64,000 nucleotides of DNA from Tenrec ecaudatus (GCF_050624435.1 NC_134540.1:104933739-104997738); one strand, 5' to 3'. Counted from the first letter of the stretch, positions 32,148 to 43,966 are shown. A program made the numbers and translations. Notes: generated from the sequence alone by a model not told the origin.

Positions 32148-32564
32148 TCCTGAAGTGAGCTGAGTGTGCAGCCCACACTGGACAATTATCCCACTGGCTG
32201 ATTCCAGCATGCAGGCAGGGCCCAGAACCACTGTCCTCGTGCAAGACGTTTGGCTCCCAAGAACATTTCTCTTACAGGACGTTTGTTTGCCATATACTGT
32301 GTATACTGTACAAGTAGGGCCTGCGAACATAATAAACATTGCTGGAAAAGGCAGCCAACTGGGGAAATACATGTTGAAATCTTTCTGATTTTAAAAAAGG
32401 GACATTCAAATTGCTGACAGTATTTAAAATGGTAGTCAGAGCCAAAGAGCTAACATGCATTTGAGGAGCTGCAGTTTAGTATAAAACTTCCAAGGCCGAG
32501 TCCATGGTTTCTGTGCTTAGCTGATTGTAGGGACTACCACGGGGGCCTTCCCTTTGCTGGATTT

Positions 32565-32685
32565 AACAAGCCCAGGGGAGCTTGTCAGGGTGGACCTGCC
32601 CCCTATGGGTTTCCAAGACTGGAACTCCTTACGGGAGTAGAAAGCCGCCTCTTTCTGGACACGGGATCACAACTCAACCCAAAGC
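32565..32685 (-). mobile_element. AfroSINE body fragment
   Basis: Contains ctatgggtttccaagactgg and cttacgggagtagaaagcc; interrupted by the next copy at its head side. Confidence 0.7.
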
Positions 32686-32689
32686 ACCA

Positions 32690-32856
32690 CACTCACTGCC
32701 ATGGGGTCGATGCCCGCTTATAGTGACCCTACAGGACAAGGTAGAACTGTCCTGAAGGGTCACTAAAAGTGGCCGGTGAGTTTCCCAGACTGTAACGTTT
32801 TACGGGAGTAGAAAGCCCCATCTTTTCCCTGAAGGTGACCTTGTGGTCAAGGGCTC
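32690..32856 (-). mobile_element. AfroSINE with body rearrangement
   Basis: Tail ctcactgccatggggtcgatg, body cgttttacgggagtagaaag, then a jump to the head; the ctgctggtggtttc block is deleted. Confidence 0.75.
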
Positions 32857-33042
32857 CTCAGCAACTAACAATAACATGTTCAGGCAAGGGGGTTGGGCGC
32901 CCTCATATAACAACTTCCCCCCACCCTGTGGATGGGGAAGGAGCATTCTGAAGTGGCAGTTTCCCTTCCTTATCAATCATGTTGCCCTCCTTGCTCCAGC
33001 CCACCACCGAGCGAGTGCCTATCACTGTCATGGCATGTCCGG

Positions 33043-33076
33043 GTGCGTGTGCGTGCGTGCGTGCGTGCGTGCATGC
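33043..33076. repeat. (GTGC)n microsatellite
   Basis: Alternating purine-pyrimidine run of gtgc units, a possible Z-DNA former. Confidence 0.85.
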
Positions 33077-33096
33077 AGGGATGATATTAAAAAATA

Positions 33097-33281
33097 AAAA
33101 TCACTGCCATCGAGTCGATTTCCACTCTAGGACAAAGTATAACTGTCCTTATGGGTTTCCAAGATTAACTTTTCACGGGTGTAGAAAGCCTCATCCTTCT
33201 CCCGCGGAGCCACTTGTAGTTTCAAACTGCTGACCTTGTGATTACCAGCCCAACACGTAACCACTATACCACCAGGGCCCC
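33097..33281 (-). mobile_element. AfroSINE, full length antisense
   Basis: Tail tcactgccatcgagtcgatt through head ccactataccaccagggccc. Confidence 0.85.
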
Positions 33282-33282
33282 T

Positions 33283-33398
33283 CGTTTACAGGAGCAGACA
33301 GCCTCATCTTTCTCCCACAGAGCTGCTGGTGGTTTCAAACTGCTGACCTGACAGTTAGCAGCCCATTGTCTAACCTCCGATGCCACCAAGACTCCTGG
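33283..33398 (-). mobile_element. AfroSINE 5' half
   Basis: Abuts the previous copy in tandem; body gcctcatctttctcccacag, head cgatgccaccaagactcc. Confidence 0.8.
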
Positions 33399-34061
33399 CA
33401 CAATCTAGGAGGGCTGCCCAAGCAGATACTTCCACTCTGTGCTGGCTTATTGGCTATAGTACAAACATTTTTAATTGCCAGGGGGGCGCTGAGTAATTTC
33501 TTCTTCTGAAAAGGAGGCCAAATACATTTGGAAACCTGTGGCGTAGAGTACGTGAATTCCAAGCCATCCCTGTTGGACTTTCGGCTTCAAACTGAATGCT
33601 TGTCTCAAGTCCATCATGAGACAATAAACTGGTCTTTGTCGACAGAAGGAAGCCTTATTCCCAGAAGCCCGCGCCGAGAACTTTGCTAAGCAGCAGAAGG
33701 AAAAGGGTGAGCGTTCAGAGGGGAGGAGAGTCAGAAGCCAAGAGCAGGGAACCCGCCGAGCAGCGAAGGTAGAGAAGGGTATGGAAAGATTCAAGCAGAG
33801 CTCGGAATCACAGCTCAAGGAGGCCTTTGGGCCAGCTTCCCCTCTCAAATTCTGTTTGGACAGTTCATCTGTGCTCTGCACCAACACGGGTGAAGGGGAC
33901 ACATGGCCCAGAGGAGGACACTCTTAATCCCCAAGGCTGGGAACCCCCAGAAGTTCCTGCATGACCCTTGGCAATGGCACACACACGGCACAGCGTAGAA
34001 CTGAGAGGCAGTGTCCCTCGCTGTACAACAGGAGGAGTCACAGGTATGCGTGGAGCTGCGA

Positions 34062-34143
34062 ATTCCAAGTTTAGCAGTTTGAAACCACCAACTGTCCCAA
34101 GGGAGAAAGATGAGGCTTTCTACTCCCGTAAAGAATTACAGTC
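34062..34143 (+). mobile_element. AfroSINE body, host of the short L1
   Basis: Contains tttagcagtttgaaaccacc and ggctttctactcccgtaaag; the sense text stops at the L1 insertion. Confidence 0.75.
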
Positions 34144-34361
34144 TATGACAAAATAATAATCATTTTTAAATTATCAAGGGTTCGTGGGGGAGGGGAAAGC
34201 AGGAAGGAGGGGGGAATGAAGAACTGATACCAAGGGCTCAAGTAGAAGGCAAATATTTTGAGAATGATGACGGCAACATATGCCAAATGTGCTTGACACA
34301 ATTGAATATGTGTGGATTGTGATAAGTTGTATGAGCCCCTAATAAAAATGATTTAAAAAAA
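34144..34361 (+). mobile_element. Short truncated L1 3' end inside an AfroSINE
   Basis: The last ~218 bp of the L1 3' UTR (acaaaataataatcatt ... gataagttgtatgagcc ... poly-A). Flanking aagaattacagtc (34131-34143) and aagaactacagtc (34362-34374) form a 13-bp target duplication with one mismatch. The host is an AfroSINE. Confidence 0.85.
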
Positions 34362-34377
34362 AAGAACTACAGTCCTC

Positions 34378-34716
34378 TCTTTTGATCCATTTTGAATTTG
34401 TTATACTTTTTCATCTTTTCTTCTTTCTTTTTGATTAAGGTTGTTATCTGTTTTACTTTGTTATTGCCCTTAGTTTTGTTTGTTTAATGTTTTCCTGTAT
34501 ATGAGCTCCAGGATGGGCAAATCCAGAGACAGTGACTGTATTAATGGTTGGTTGGGGGCTAGGCAGGGGAGGTTGGGGGGAATGGAGAGCTAATAACAAT
34601 GAGTGCAAGAAGGAAAGAGCTGTTCTAACACAGGACTGTGATGGTTGTACGACTCTTCTTGATGTGGTTAAAGTATCGAACTGCATGATTCATTAATTAA
34701 TTGCCAATAAAACTGG
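34378..34716 (+). mobile_element. Interspersed repeat related to 61060-61330
   Basis: Shares ttttcctgtatatgagctcc, aaatccagagacagtgactg, gagctaataacaatgagtg, gtgatggttgtacgactc and an AATAAA end with the segment near 61.1 kb. Layout and tail suggest the 3' end of an L1 subfamily, but I cannot name it. It runs directly into a TATC microsatellite. Confidence 0.6.
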
Positions 34717-34766
<50 letters not shown>

Positions 34767-34799
34767 CCTACCTACCTACCTACCTACCTATCTATCTAT
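34717..34799. repeat. Compound (TATC)n(TACC)n(TATC)n
   Basis: A TACC block at about 34765-34788 lies between TATC blocks; grown from the A-rich end of the preceding repeat. Confidence 0.95.
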
Positions 34800-34812
34800 T
34801 AAGCTACTGTCA

Positions 34813-34902
34813 CAGAAACTCCTCAGGGCAGTTCTACCCTGTCCTATGGGGTTTCTAGGAGTTGGCATTGATTCGACGGCAGAGTTAGCTCCGTTTGGGT
34901 TT
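34813..34902 (+). mobile_element. AfroSINE 3' fragment
   Basis: Begins within the tail half right after a TATC microsatellite: gggcagttctaccctgtcc, ggcattgattcgacggcag. Confidence 0.75.
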
Positions 34903-34914
34903 CTGAGTGCCTGC

Positions 34915-35105
34915 AGAGGGTGTCTTCAGGTGAGGAAAATGGCTAAAGTGCTAAATGAACTGCCTGTGGTTCGATTCCACCCTGGGGCTCCTCAGGAGAA
35001 AGGCCCAGTTGATTTGTTTCTGAAAAGGCAGCCATCGGCAACCCAGTGGAGCACAGTTCAAAAGTTCTGACCCACGTGGATCCAGAGTTGACGTGACAGC
35101 AGCTG
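34915..35105 (+). mobile_element. AfroSINE, older subfamily
   Basis: Contains gaggaaaatggctaaagtgc, ggcagccatcggcaacccag and a gttgacgtgacagcagctgg tail, the RTE-type ending. Confidence 0.5.
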
Positions 35106-35797
35106 GACTGGGGTGCCGGCAGGGGAGTCGCTGTCAGAGGACAAGGATGAGGCCCTGTAGGAGAGGGGGCACGGTGGCTATGCCTGGCCTGGGGCTGGAT
35201 GACAGGAACGCCAGCTTTGATCTGAGCCGGAGTGAGGAGCCCGGCCAGCAGGGCCAGGCCTAGGCCCCTGGGGGTAAACCCATGCATCCCTGGCCCCAGC
35301 GGCAGAACACTACATCTGAGACCAGTGGGCAAAGGCCTAGCGCAATGAGCTATTCTTCCCCCCACTTCAGAAGTTGCCAGCAGAGAAGGGTGCAGAGGGG
35401 TGGGCCTGACACCTCTCCTCCATGCTGCCACACACCCTGCTCCTCAGGGACCCTCCCATGCAGGAAGAGAGGAGGGGAGCCGTCCTTACAGAGTGAATAC
35501 TTTAAGAAGAGACTGCATTTCCCAGGAGAAAACCTTTGAAAGTCACCTTGAGACGTCTGGTATTTCTGTCTTTCCTCCCCAGCTGAGCTCACTTTCCCCA
35601 CTACTTTTCTTGTGTCTTGCTGTCCTTGCCCCCCTCAGCTTCCCCCGAACTCTTATTCTAAGCATGTCTGATGCTTGATCTAACTGAATTATAGAGTGTT
35701 ATAATGTCTAAGAGCGCCCAGTAAAACGACTGGGAAAAAAAGAGAGTTGATTTCCTTCAGTACAACATAGTAAGGCTGCAGCTCCCTAACCCCCCAA
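35106..35797. other. Unassigned intron sequence
   Basis: The minus frame of 162 codons here begins in GC-rich text and runs into a SINE; I see no real gene. Confidence 0.4.
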
Positions 35798-35994
35798 ATC
35801 CAAACTCACTGCCATCGAGATGAAGCCGACTGCTAGCAACCCTACCAGCTGAGGCACAACAGATGCTGCAAGTTTTCCAAGACTCGAGCTGTTTACGGGA
35901 AGAGAAAGCTCAGGCTTTCTGCCGAGGAGGGGCTGGCAGTTTTGAGCTGCGGACTTGCAGCCCACGGCCTAACCACTGCGCCACCAGGGCTCCT
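35798..35994 (-). mobile_element. AfroSINE, full length antisense
   Basis: Tail aactcactgccatcgagatg, intact head ccactgcgccaccagggc. Confidence 0.85.
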
Positions 35995-36828
35995 GTGCTT
36001 GCCCCACCCCCAGGCGGAGGAAAATTAGGGCTGTTTCTCCACCTCACAACTCAAGAGCCCTGAAGTAACAGCATAGCAGCTGCCCAACCCAGTGCCTCCA
36101 ATGGGTACGCAGCTGGATCTCAGGGACTCTGGGTATGAGGGGCTTCAAGAAGGTGTAGAAAAACGAGATAAAAAATAATGGAATTTCCCCCACAAACTTT
36201 TGAGGCCCTTCCTCGCTCACCCCTTGTTTTCCAAAAAGTCACCTTTTTGTCTCAGTCTCTCTCCTTGGTGCAGCGGTCCCTTCCACCTCCCCCCTTCAGT
36301 TCTTGCCACTCCTGACCCTAATCCTTCTTGACGGAAACTCATTTTTACTTCAAAGCATGGAGAGAGCGCCTTATGAGGAACCTATTTAACTCAAACTTGC
36401 CGTGTTCACAAAATCACGATTGCCTTAACAGGCACCGTGGAAAGCATTTGCCAGAGTCCGACACCCATTCCTGAAAAAGGCACTGACCAAACGGGGAAGT
36501 GGGCGGGTACTAACTTCCCCTGGTAACAGGCCTCCATGAAAAGTCCACACCAAACCTCACACATCTGGTCCACGGGAGATAGCCTTCCCCCTAGCAGCCG
36601 GGACCAGGCACAGATGTCTGTTCTTGCCATTTCTAGTCAACATCGAACTAGACGTCCCAGCCGGGGCCAGTAGGCCGGATCATGAAATAAGTGCCATGCG
36701 GATTAGGAAGGAAGAAGGAAAAATACCTGCCACTGACATGGTTTCGTATGGATGTGTATACATAGTTCCTTAGGAATTCACCAAATAACTAACAGAATTA
36801 ATATGCAAACTCAGCAGCGTTGCCAGGT
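35995..36828. other. Unassigned intron sequence
   Basis: Single-copy in appearance; nothing recognised until the L1 begins. Confidence 0.4.
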
Positions 36829-37012
36829 AAGAGAACAACAGTGCACATATCAAAACAAGAAACCGTGTTTCCACATACTAGCAATGAAGGATATGGAAAT
36901 AATTCCATTTATAACCTTACCAAAAAGAATAAAATATCTAGGAATAAAATTAACAGCTAAAGTGCAAGGTCAGGAGGTGGCAAACTATAAAATACTGCTG
37001 GATGAAATTCAA

Positions 37013-37186
37013 GGAGCCCTGGTGGCATGGTGGTGACGCAGTGGACTGCGAGCTACATGGCCGGCAGTTCGAGACTGTCAGCAGCTCCTCCTGAGAGTGA
37101 TTGGGCTTTCTACTCCCGGACACAGTTACCATCTCAGAAACCCACAGGGCTCACGATGTATGAGGCAGCACTGACTCGGTGGCAGA
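37013..37186 (+). mobile_element. AfroSINE inside old L1
   Basis: Head ggagccctggtggcatggtg; the L1 reading resumes after it. Confidence 0.8.
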
Positions 37187-37503
37187 GAAATAAATGATAA
37201 GGCATCTATCTTGCCGCCATGGATCAGAAGACTTAACATCTTTCTAAGGCAATACATGCCAGATTTATCTACTGATTCAAAACTGTATCGAACCCCCAGC
37301 TAGAATATCTTTCTTGTAGCAATTGAAACACAATTTTCATGTGGAAATTCCAGGGCTCCAGAATAGACAAAACAATCTTGAAAAATAAAGCTGCAGGGGT
37401 CATGCTTCATGATTTCAAAATCCACAGTAATCAAAACAGTGTAACCTGGCCTAGCGACAGATACACAGAGCAGTGAAATAGGACTGAGAGGTCACAAATA
37501 TAC

Positions 37504-37540
37504 CTTTGTTGGAATCAACTTGATGGCAGTGACTTTTTTT
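37504..37540 (+). mobile_element. AfroSINE tail scrap inside old L1
   Basis: Only gttggaatcaacttgatggc and agtgac with a T-rich end remain. Confidence 0.55.
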
Positions 37541-38103
37541 TGGGGGGGTGGGGGGACTTTTGACAAGTGTGCCAGAACAACTCAGTGAACAGTCTTCCCA
37601 ACAGATAATGTTACGCCAACTAGATAGCCACATATACAATATAAAGTTGGGTCCCTTCCTCACATCACACACACAAAAAAAAACCCCAAATGAGTCACAG
37701 ACCTAAATTTAAGAGCTAAATTAAAAACAGAAGAAGATATAGGATATATATTTATGCTCTCAGATTAGGTAATAATTTATTAGTCATGACACCAAAAAGA
37801 TTTTTTAAAAAGAAAAATATGAGAGAAACTGGACATAATCAAAACCCCCCCAAAATTTTTTGGTACTTCAAATAATAGCAACAAGCAAGTGAAAATACGA
37901 CCTACAGTATGTGGGAGTGAGGGGGGGAAGCAAATAGTTTATATGATAAAGGTCCAATACAAAGAATAAACAACTTTTACATTCGACATTAAAAAAAAAG
38001 AAAGCCTCAATTTAAAAATGAGGTAAGGAATGAAATAGATACTTCTCCAAAGCAGACACCCCAATGGTCAATAAGCACGTAAAATGATCCCCAACATCAT
38101 TAG

Positions 38104-38268
38104 CCTGTTGCTGTCACTTCTGATTAAGAGTGATCCCGCAGGAGAGCGTAGAACTGACTCACAGGGGGTTTCTAAGGCGGAAACTCCTCACCGAGGCAGA
38201 CTGTCACTTTCTCCTGCAGAGTGGACTCCGTTACCATCAAGCACTTTAACCACTGGCCATGCCATCAG
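38104..38268 (-). mobile_element. AfroSINE inside old L1
   Basis: Antisense with gagcgtagaactgactcac and a decayed head cactggccatgccatcag. L1 text continues at 38270. Confidence 0.7.
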
Positions 38269-39094
38269 CCAAATACAAATCATAACCACACGAAACATCA
38301 CTCTACAACAGTTTGGAAAAGCTGGGCATCTTCAGCCTCTGCCTCCTAGGAACACGTGTGCTGACCCTTTGAAAGAAATGATTTCTGAAATGATTACCCT
38401 TGGGGGTAATCTAGCATGTAACATTCAAGGGCTAAGCCCTGAGAGAACACGCACTCTCAGCTGGGTCTGTCCCCCTACTATGAAGTTGCCCTGTCCGGCT
38501 CCCACCTTTTCCTTTGGGCCCGAGCCACAGACCCCGAGGCTAGACTCCACACGAATGACAGGCAATGCAGATAGAGAGGAAGTTTGCCAGAGCTCAGGTA
38601 GGCATCTCCATCCAGAGAGCTGAGTGGACAGAGGGCATCACAGTAAGCAGCTGATGCCCTCTGACACCAATGCTGGACCAGGCATGCTGATCAAGGCTCT
38701 AGGGGCCCTAACCAAACTCCACATCGTTGCCTTGCCTGATTCCTAGCTCTGAGACGACCTTATCTCACTACTCAGAGACAGCGCGGCACCACAAGCGGGA
38801 GAACGCAGATGGAGCATAGAGAAGGTCATGGGCATGCTTACTACTAGTGGCTTTCTAATGGCCCTGGCATTACTCTGCACTGCCAACCAGATTACTACTC
38901 CATGCCCCATGTTGACCAGGCGCCAAGAACCGTGCTTTTCATGGAGCCTGGCATTGCATCTTCACCAGCATCGCCCAAGGCGCCATCATCTTACTCCAGC
39001 TGGTTTCCAGGTTCCTCTTTCCCACCTCGGATCCCTACTCAACACCATAGGTGGATGAAACTTATAAATTAGATCACGATACTCATCGCCTTGA

Positions 39095-39560
39095 TAGACC
39101 TTTCATGACTTCCCACTCTGCTTACACAACAACTCAAGTGCCCCACCAAAGACAAGATCTGGCTGCTCTGGCCCATTCCCTTTGCTTGTGTGCTCCTGGC
39201 CAGGGCTGGAGGCCTCCCTTCAGGCGTTTGCATGCCTGCCTTCTCCTGGGCTGTACAATGGGTCTGTAGGCACTTCCAGGTCTCTCTTAGCATGTCTTGG
39301 TCCTTCTCACCGATCACAGGGCAAGCTTCAATATTCCCTCCACAGTGAGGGCTTCCTCAAACCTCTATCTAAACAGATCTCACCCTGTGATTCACTTCCC
39401 AGAATCTCCTCCATGCCACTCACAGACCTCCCTGGTTGGAAATGAATTTTCTGGTTGTCTTGCTTGTTGTCTGTCTCCCTCCCATTGGACAGAGGGCATT
39501 TTCCCATTTGGGGGTACCCCTTACAGGAACTCCCTGCAGACAGGGACTTGCAGTCTTGAG
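39095..39560 (+). mobile_element. L2 fragment
   Basis: Follows the L2 3' end: catgacttcccactctg, aaagacaagatctggc, cgtttgcatgcctgcc, gaatctcctccatgcc, cctccctggttggaaatgaa, then ctcccattggacagagggc. Ancient and heavily mutated. Confidence 0.6.
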
Positions 39561-40043
39561 CCAGAGGTTCTGAATCGTGGAGGAGAGATCATGCACCAAC
39601 TTTTCCCAGGATTGGAGGTGGGCAGCGCCGGGCCTGGCTCAGAGCCGCACCCTCAAAACATAAGTGACTGGAGGAGAAAGTGCTAGACTAGGCTTTGTGC
39701 TAGACTGGGCAGCCAGGTGGCACTGCTTCAAGGAGAAAGGCCCACGCGTGGTGTTTCCCCTAGCCTTTCTCCTCCAAGGGCTGGAAGGACAGTGGTCATG
39801 TTCATGGGAACAATCTCCACAGACTCTGGCAAACTGTTTTTCCAATGTGTCGAACTGAGCCATACTTCCACCAGCGGCGTCTGAGAGCACCAAGTTGCCA
39901 CCCTCTCATACACTCCCCTTCATGCCCAGGACGGGGGCACTCAGGGGCAAGAGGTGTGATGCCGTGAGGAAGGGCAGCTAGGTGAAAGGATGGGGCATTG
40001 GAAGCACTGGGGGCTAGTTTTGTAAACTGCCTTCCCTACATGT

Positions 40044-40670
40044 GTTAGTCTGGATAGACTAGAGAAACAAACTCATGGACACTCATGTGTGTGTAAGAAA
40101 GGGTTTTAAGGAGCCCTGGGTAGTGTAGTGGTTTATGCATTGCGTTGCTAACCTTAAGAAAGAGTTTTATATAAAGGATAATTGTACATTAAGAAAGCAT
40201 CCCCACCCAGTCCAGTTCAAGCACTTAAGTCCAATATTAGCCATATGTCCAATACCAATCTATAAAGTCCTTTTCAGACTCATGCAACACATGCAATGAT
40301 GCGGAACGCAGGACGATCACAGGCCAGTGGGTAGAAAGTCTTCAGGATCCAGTGGCACTGTAAGCATCTCAGCACTGGCAGGGGTCTCCAGGTGGCTCCT
40401 CCAGTTCCCAGGGCTGCATCAGGGTAGGTCCATGTGGCTTCTCCTCAGGGATGTCTCACAAGAAATGAGCAGAGAGAGAGAGAGAGAGTCTCTCCTGCCT
40501 TCAAGTAGGAAATTCAGGCGTTCCCAGAATCCTCAAGAGAAGGCCATGCCCACACAGAGGTCTCATTGGCTATGACCTGATTGACAGACTAGATTCCACC
40601 CCTTCACTCTTAATCCTCTCAAGTCCCAAATTGACACCAGATCATGTAACTCCCACACGACACAAGGTTG
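40044..40670 (+). mobile_element. Unclassified repeat A, copy 3
   Basis: The most complete copy: gttagtctggatagactag at the start, then the ccaataccaatctataaag, gcaggacgatcacaggcc and cctgattgacagactagat boxes, ending near gacaccagatcatgtaac. An (AG)n run lies at 40470-40488. A 46-bp AfroSINE head is inserted at 40109. No open frame. Confidence 0.65.
40109..40154 (+). mobile_element. 3'-truncated AfroSINE head with 15-bp target duplication
   Basis: Just the tRNA-like first 46 bp (ggagccctgggtagtgtag ... gttgctaacc). Flanked by taagaaagggtttta (40094-40108) and taagaaagagtttta (40155-40169). It lacks the RTE-like tail that normally primes integration. Confidence 0.85.
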
Positions 40671-40737
40671 AAATAACAGTCCACAGATCTTCCTAGCTCT
40701 GCACAACCAGCGTTCCCCTCCTCGCACGCCCACAACC

Positions 40738-40890
40738 CCCAAGTGGATTCTGTCTCACAGCCACCCTGCCGGCTAGGAAAAACTGTCCCACAGGGTCTGC
40801 AAGGCCGTAAGTCTGGAGGGGAGCAGACTGCCAGGTCTTTTTGCAGCCTCCTAGTTAGCAGCCTAATGCTAGCTCACTCACCCAGCGGGA
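40738..40890 (-). mobile_element. AfroSINE, diverged antisense
   Basis: Contains ctgtctcacagccaccctgc and gtcccacagggtctgcaagg; the head is nearly gone. Confidence 0.6.
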
Positions 40891-42261
40891 GGACTTCACT
40901 CAAACCCAACGACTCTCAGTGGGGCTGCGATGAACACTGGGCAAAAGCCAGAGAGGAAAGAAGAATCTTGTATGCGCCTTAGCCCTTCAAAAACATTTAA
41001 AAACCCTCCATTTCTAAGACATGTTGGCAAATACTCAGTGGCTTATAAACCTAAGAAATAAGGGGGAAACAATGAAACACCGTTTTGTTTTTTTTCCAAA
41101 GCTACGTTGACTACTTTGGGGTGCGCCCCACAGGAATAACAAACACTGGGAAGGGGTAATCCCTCAGCCCCCAGGTGTGGCCCAGGGGTAGAGGGGCTCC
41201 CTGAGGGGAAGGAAGCACAAAGGGACCCCCTGCAGACTCAGGGCAATGGGCTTGCATTGGTGCTGGGACCATGAGCACTACAGGAAGAAGGCAGCTGGTG
41301 TGACTGACTCCAGGCATGCAGGCAGAGGGAGGGTAAGAGGGTTGGACACAAACCCACAAAGCTCCCTGGCTTCCTCCTCCTCCTCCTTTGCCTTTTTTCT
41401 GCTTCTGCTGCATGGTCTCCGAGTCCCTCTGCTTGAGGGCAGCAGCAGCAAGCTCATCATCTCGGCCTTGCCGTTAACCAAGTCGTATTCTGGTTACCGC
41501 AGGTCATGGCGATGGCAGCGGCTCCGGCCTGCCTCCACACATCAGACGAAACCCCTTTTGTATGTACTGTCGATCCTAGCCCCTGTGCTTGTGGCCATAG
41601 TCCCATTTTGGAGAGTTCTTGGTTACAGGGTGAAAGTGATGTGTATTCAGTTTCCACCTCAGTAGAGATTGTGACTCAAGCCACCGCCTCTTGTTTCCTT
41701 GGGGGGTGGTCTGCCGGTGGACAAAAACCACACCTCCATGAAACAAGCAGGAACACAGCTGGTCCAGGCCCCTCAAGGAGGAGGGGCCACCGGGAGGCCC
41801 TTCAACACCTCTGTCGGAAGTGACCTCTGTCGGCATCAAGAGGCATCAGAGACCATGGGACAGAGCACAGGAGCCAGGCCTAGAACAGAGGTCGAGGCAA
41901 CGACCTCCCGAGACAAGAGAGGACCGGTGTGGAGACTGTGAGGTAGAGCAGGGGGCGGCCATCCTGGCCACAGGAGCAGAAGTCAAGGGACTACGTGGCT
42001 GAGGACCACGGAGAGAGACTTGGCTGCCGGCTGAGGAGGTGTTGCTCAGGACCAATGTCTGTGTCATTTCTGTTTTTTGTGACCTCTGAACGTCCCTAAT
42101 CACCACCCATAATTGTGAGCACTGTCTGTGAGTTCCGTGCGGCTAGTGCAGAGAAGCAGAGTGCGGTGGGAGCAACAGTTGGTGTCAGACTAGGTCAAGA
42201 AAGATGGAAGGTGGCGGCCTGCCTGACCTCTGCCTCAAGGAAATAGGGAAGGCCAAGCCCC
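40891..42261. other. Unassigned sequence, possibly an old retroelement from ~41.6 to 42.2 kb
   Basis: The stretch 41630-42240, with tgacctctgaacgtccctaa and taattgtgagcactgtctg, has the feel of a repeat end, but there is no second copy in the window to compare. Confidence 0.3.
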
Positions 42262-42467
42262 AAACAAACACACAGTGCCATCGAGTCATGGGCAACTCAC
42301 AGTGGCCCTACAGGACAGCGTAGAACTGCCCCAGGAGGGTTTGAACCTGTGACGCTTCATGTGGGTAGAAAGCCCCGTCCTGCTCACTCAGAGTGGCTGG
42401 TAGCTTCAAACTGCCGACCTTGCAGGTAGTAGCCCAATGCATAACCACTGAGCCAGCCGGGCTCCTA
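42262..42467 (-). mobile_element. AfroSINE, full length antisense
   Basis: Tail cagtgccatcgagtcatggg, head ccactgagccagccgggctcc. Confidence 0.85.
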
Positions 42468-43366
42468 GGGCAAGCCAGAGGAGGTCCGATCTACCCGTGT
42501 GCAACGTTTTCACCGGTGGCTGGTGGAACAGAGAAATAAATTTTCCCCGGTTATGCCGTACAACACCATGTTCTGTGTGGTAGTCCCACAGGCTTACCTA
42601 GTATGACAATTGTGGTACTTCCGTGGGCCACGCCAGTGAGGATAAGAGCCCATTCTCGACCCCTAGGTGACAGGGAATTTCACCTACCCATTTTAACCAT
42701 AGCTAATCACTAGGTATTTACAGCAGCCGCTATAATCGTTGAGTGCAAAGTTGCCAACTGCCCTAAGAGAATCCATTCTTACTTCCATTTGCGGGACTAT
42801 GCTTCGGTTCCTATGGCAACAGCGCATGGTGCAGGGGAGCCGTCCTTGGGCACGAGAGCAGCGATCTGCCTTCCCATGGGCAGAGCTGGGCCCTTGGTGA
42901 GGTTAGCATGTGGCGCAAACACAAATAAGCGTGCAGCCCATGTTAGAAGAGCCTAGAAGACATTTACCAGGAAAACTGTCTCACAAAGCAATTATATCAT
43001 ACCTATTTTTGTCGAGTGAAGAAAGAGTCGTTTGTGTCCAAAGCCGCAGGCACAGGCTAGCAATCTGTGGTCGACTGTGGGTTTGCTTCGGAGGAAGCCA
43101 CAGGACACAAGATGAGGGCTATCCGTGGGTCCCTGGCCAGCCTCTTGGGACTCTGTGGGGTGTCAAGTACAAAGAAGAGATGCTGGCTTCTCCTGGTCAT
43201 CTCTTTGCCACAGGAAACCCCAGAAATGGGGTAGGCAGCTTTAGTTACGGGGCAGACTTAGTGGGAATCAAGAAGAAGGAGCAGGCTAACTTTTGACCAG
43301 TTTGATAATGCTCTTGTCGTGTTGCTTCAGTGGAGATCTCTGGGGCCTCCGATTGCGAGGATACTA

Positions 43367-43525
43367 AGGAACCCTGGAGGCTAACTTGGACGGCTAACTG
43401 CAAGGTTAGCAGTTCGAATCTAGCAGCCGTTCTGGGGGTGAAAGATGAGGTTTTCTGTTCTCTTAAAGAGCTGCTGTCTCAGAAACCCACCCTGTCGACC
43501 CGATGAAAGTAAGGTGTTGAGTTGA
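43367..43525 (+). mobile_element. AfroSINE
   Basis: B-box ggttagcagttcgaatctag is well kept; the tail lost ~40 bp before ccctgtcgacccgatg. Confidence 0.75.
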
Positions 43526-43882
43526 GGCAAATCAAATGACTATAAGTGACCTACCCCATTTTTTTTTCTACATAGAATGGGGGGGGGCGCCTGAAAAATT
43601 AAAATGATTGAATCGATTCTCCTTGTCACGTATATGCTACCTTTCATAAGTTAAACTGTCCTGATCAACTTCAGTGTGGGTCATGCAGTCCATGAACTGA
43701 CCCTGCAACCGAGCCAGGGCCATGGGTGTACAAACAGGGACACAAGTTAAGGGTCAGCCGGGAGTGGCGCGGCGCTCCGGCTCTCGGGGCGGTGCTGCGG
43801 TCAGAGCAGCGCTGCAGTGGACTGTTTCCAGACACACACATTGACTCCCCCCGTTTAGGAGATGAGGCGTTCCGAGGGCTGT

Positions 43883-43966
43883 TGTGCTGCAGTGGCTACA
43901 AGGTCAGCAGTTCAAAACCACGAGCTGTTCTCTGGGGACAAGGTGGGGGCTTTCTACTCCCACTGG
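43883..43966 (+). mobile_element. AfroSINE 5' part
   Basis: Contains ggtcagcagttcaaaaccac and ggctttctactcccactg, then stops. Confidence 0.7.

Larger units (their letters stand above)
36829..38310 (+). pseudogene. Old L1 ORF2 3' half with SINE insertions
   Basis: The plus strand reads IPFITLPKRIKYLGIKLTAKVQ, an L1 ORF2 block, then after an AfroSINE the text continues through the ORF2 C-terminal half (ccagaatagacaaaacaatc, gctgcaggggtcatgc, cttctccaaagcagacacc, ccaacatcattag) and, after a second SINE, aaatacaaatcataaccaca. Stops and indels throughout. Confidence 0.8.

Noticed and set aside
41630..42240. Endogenous retrovirus LTR
   Set aside because: No paired copy, no TG...CA ends, no primer-binding site or gag/pol text nearby.
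43725..43870. GC-rich patch as CLYBL exon 1
   Set aside because: No start codon followed by the expected presequence on the minus strand, no donor in frame, and the CpG patch is short.
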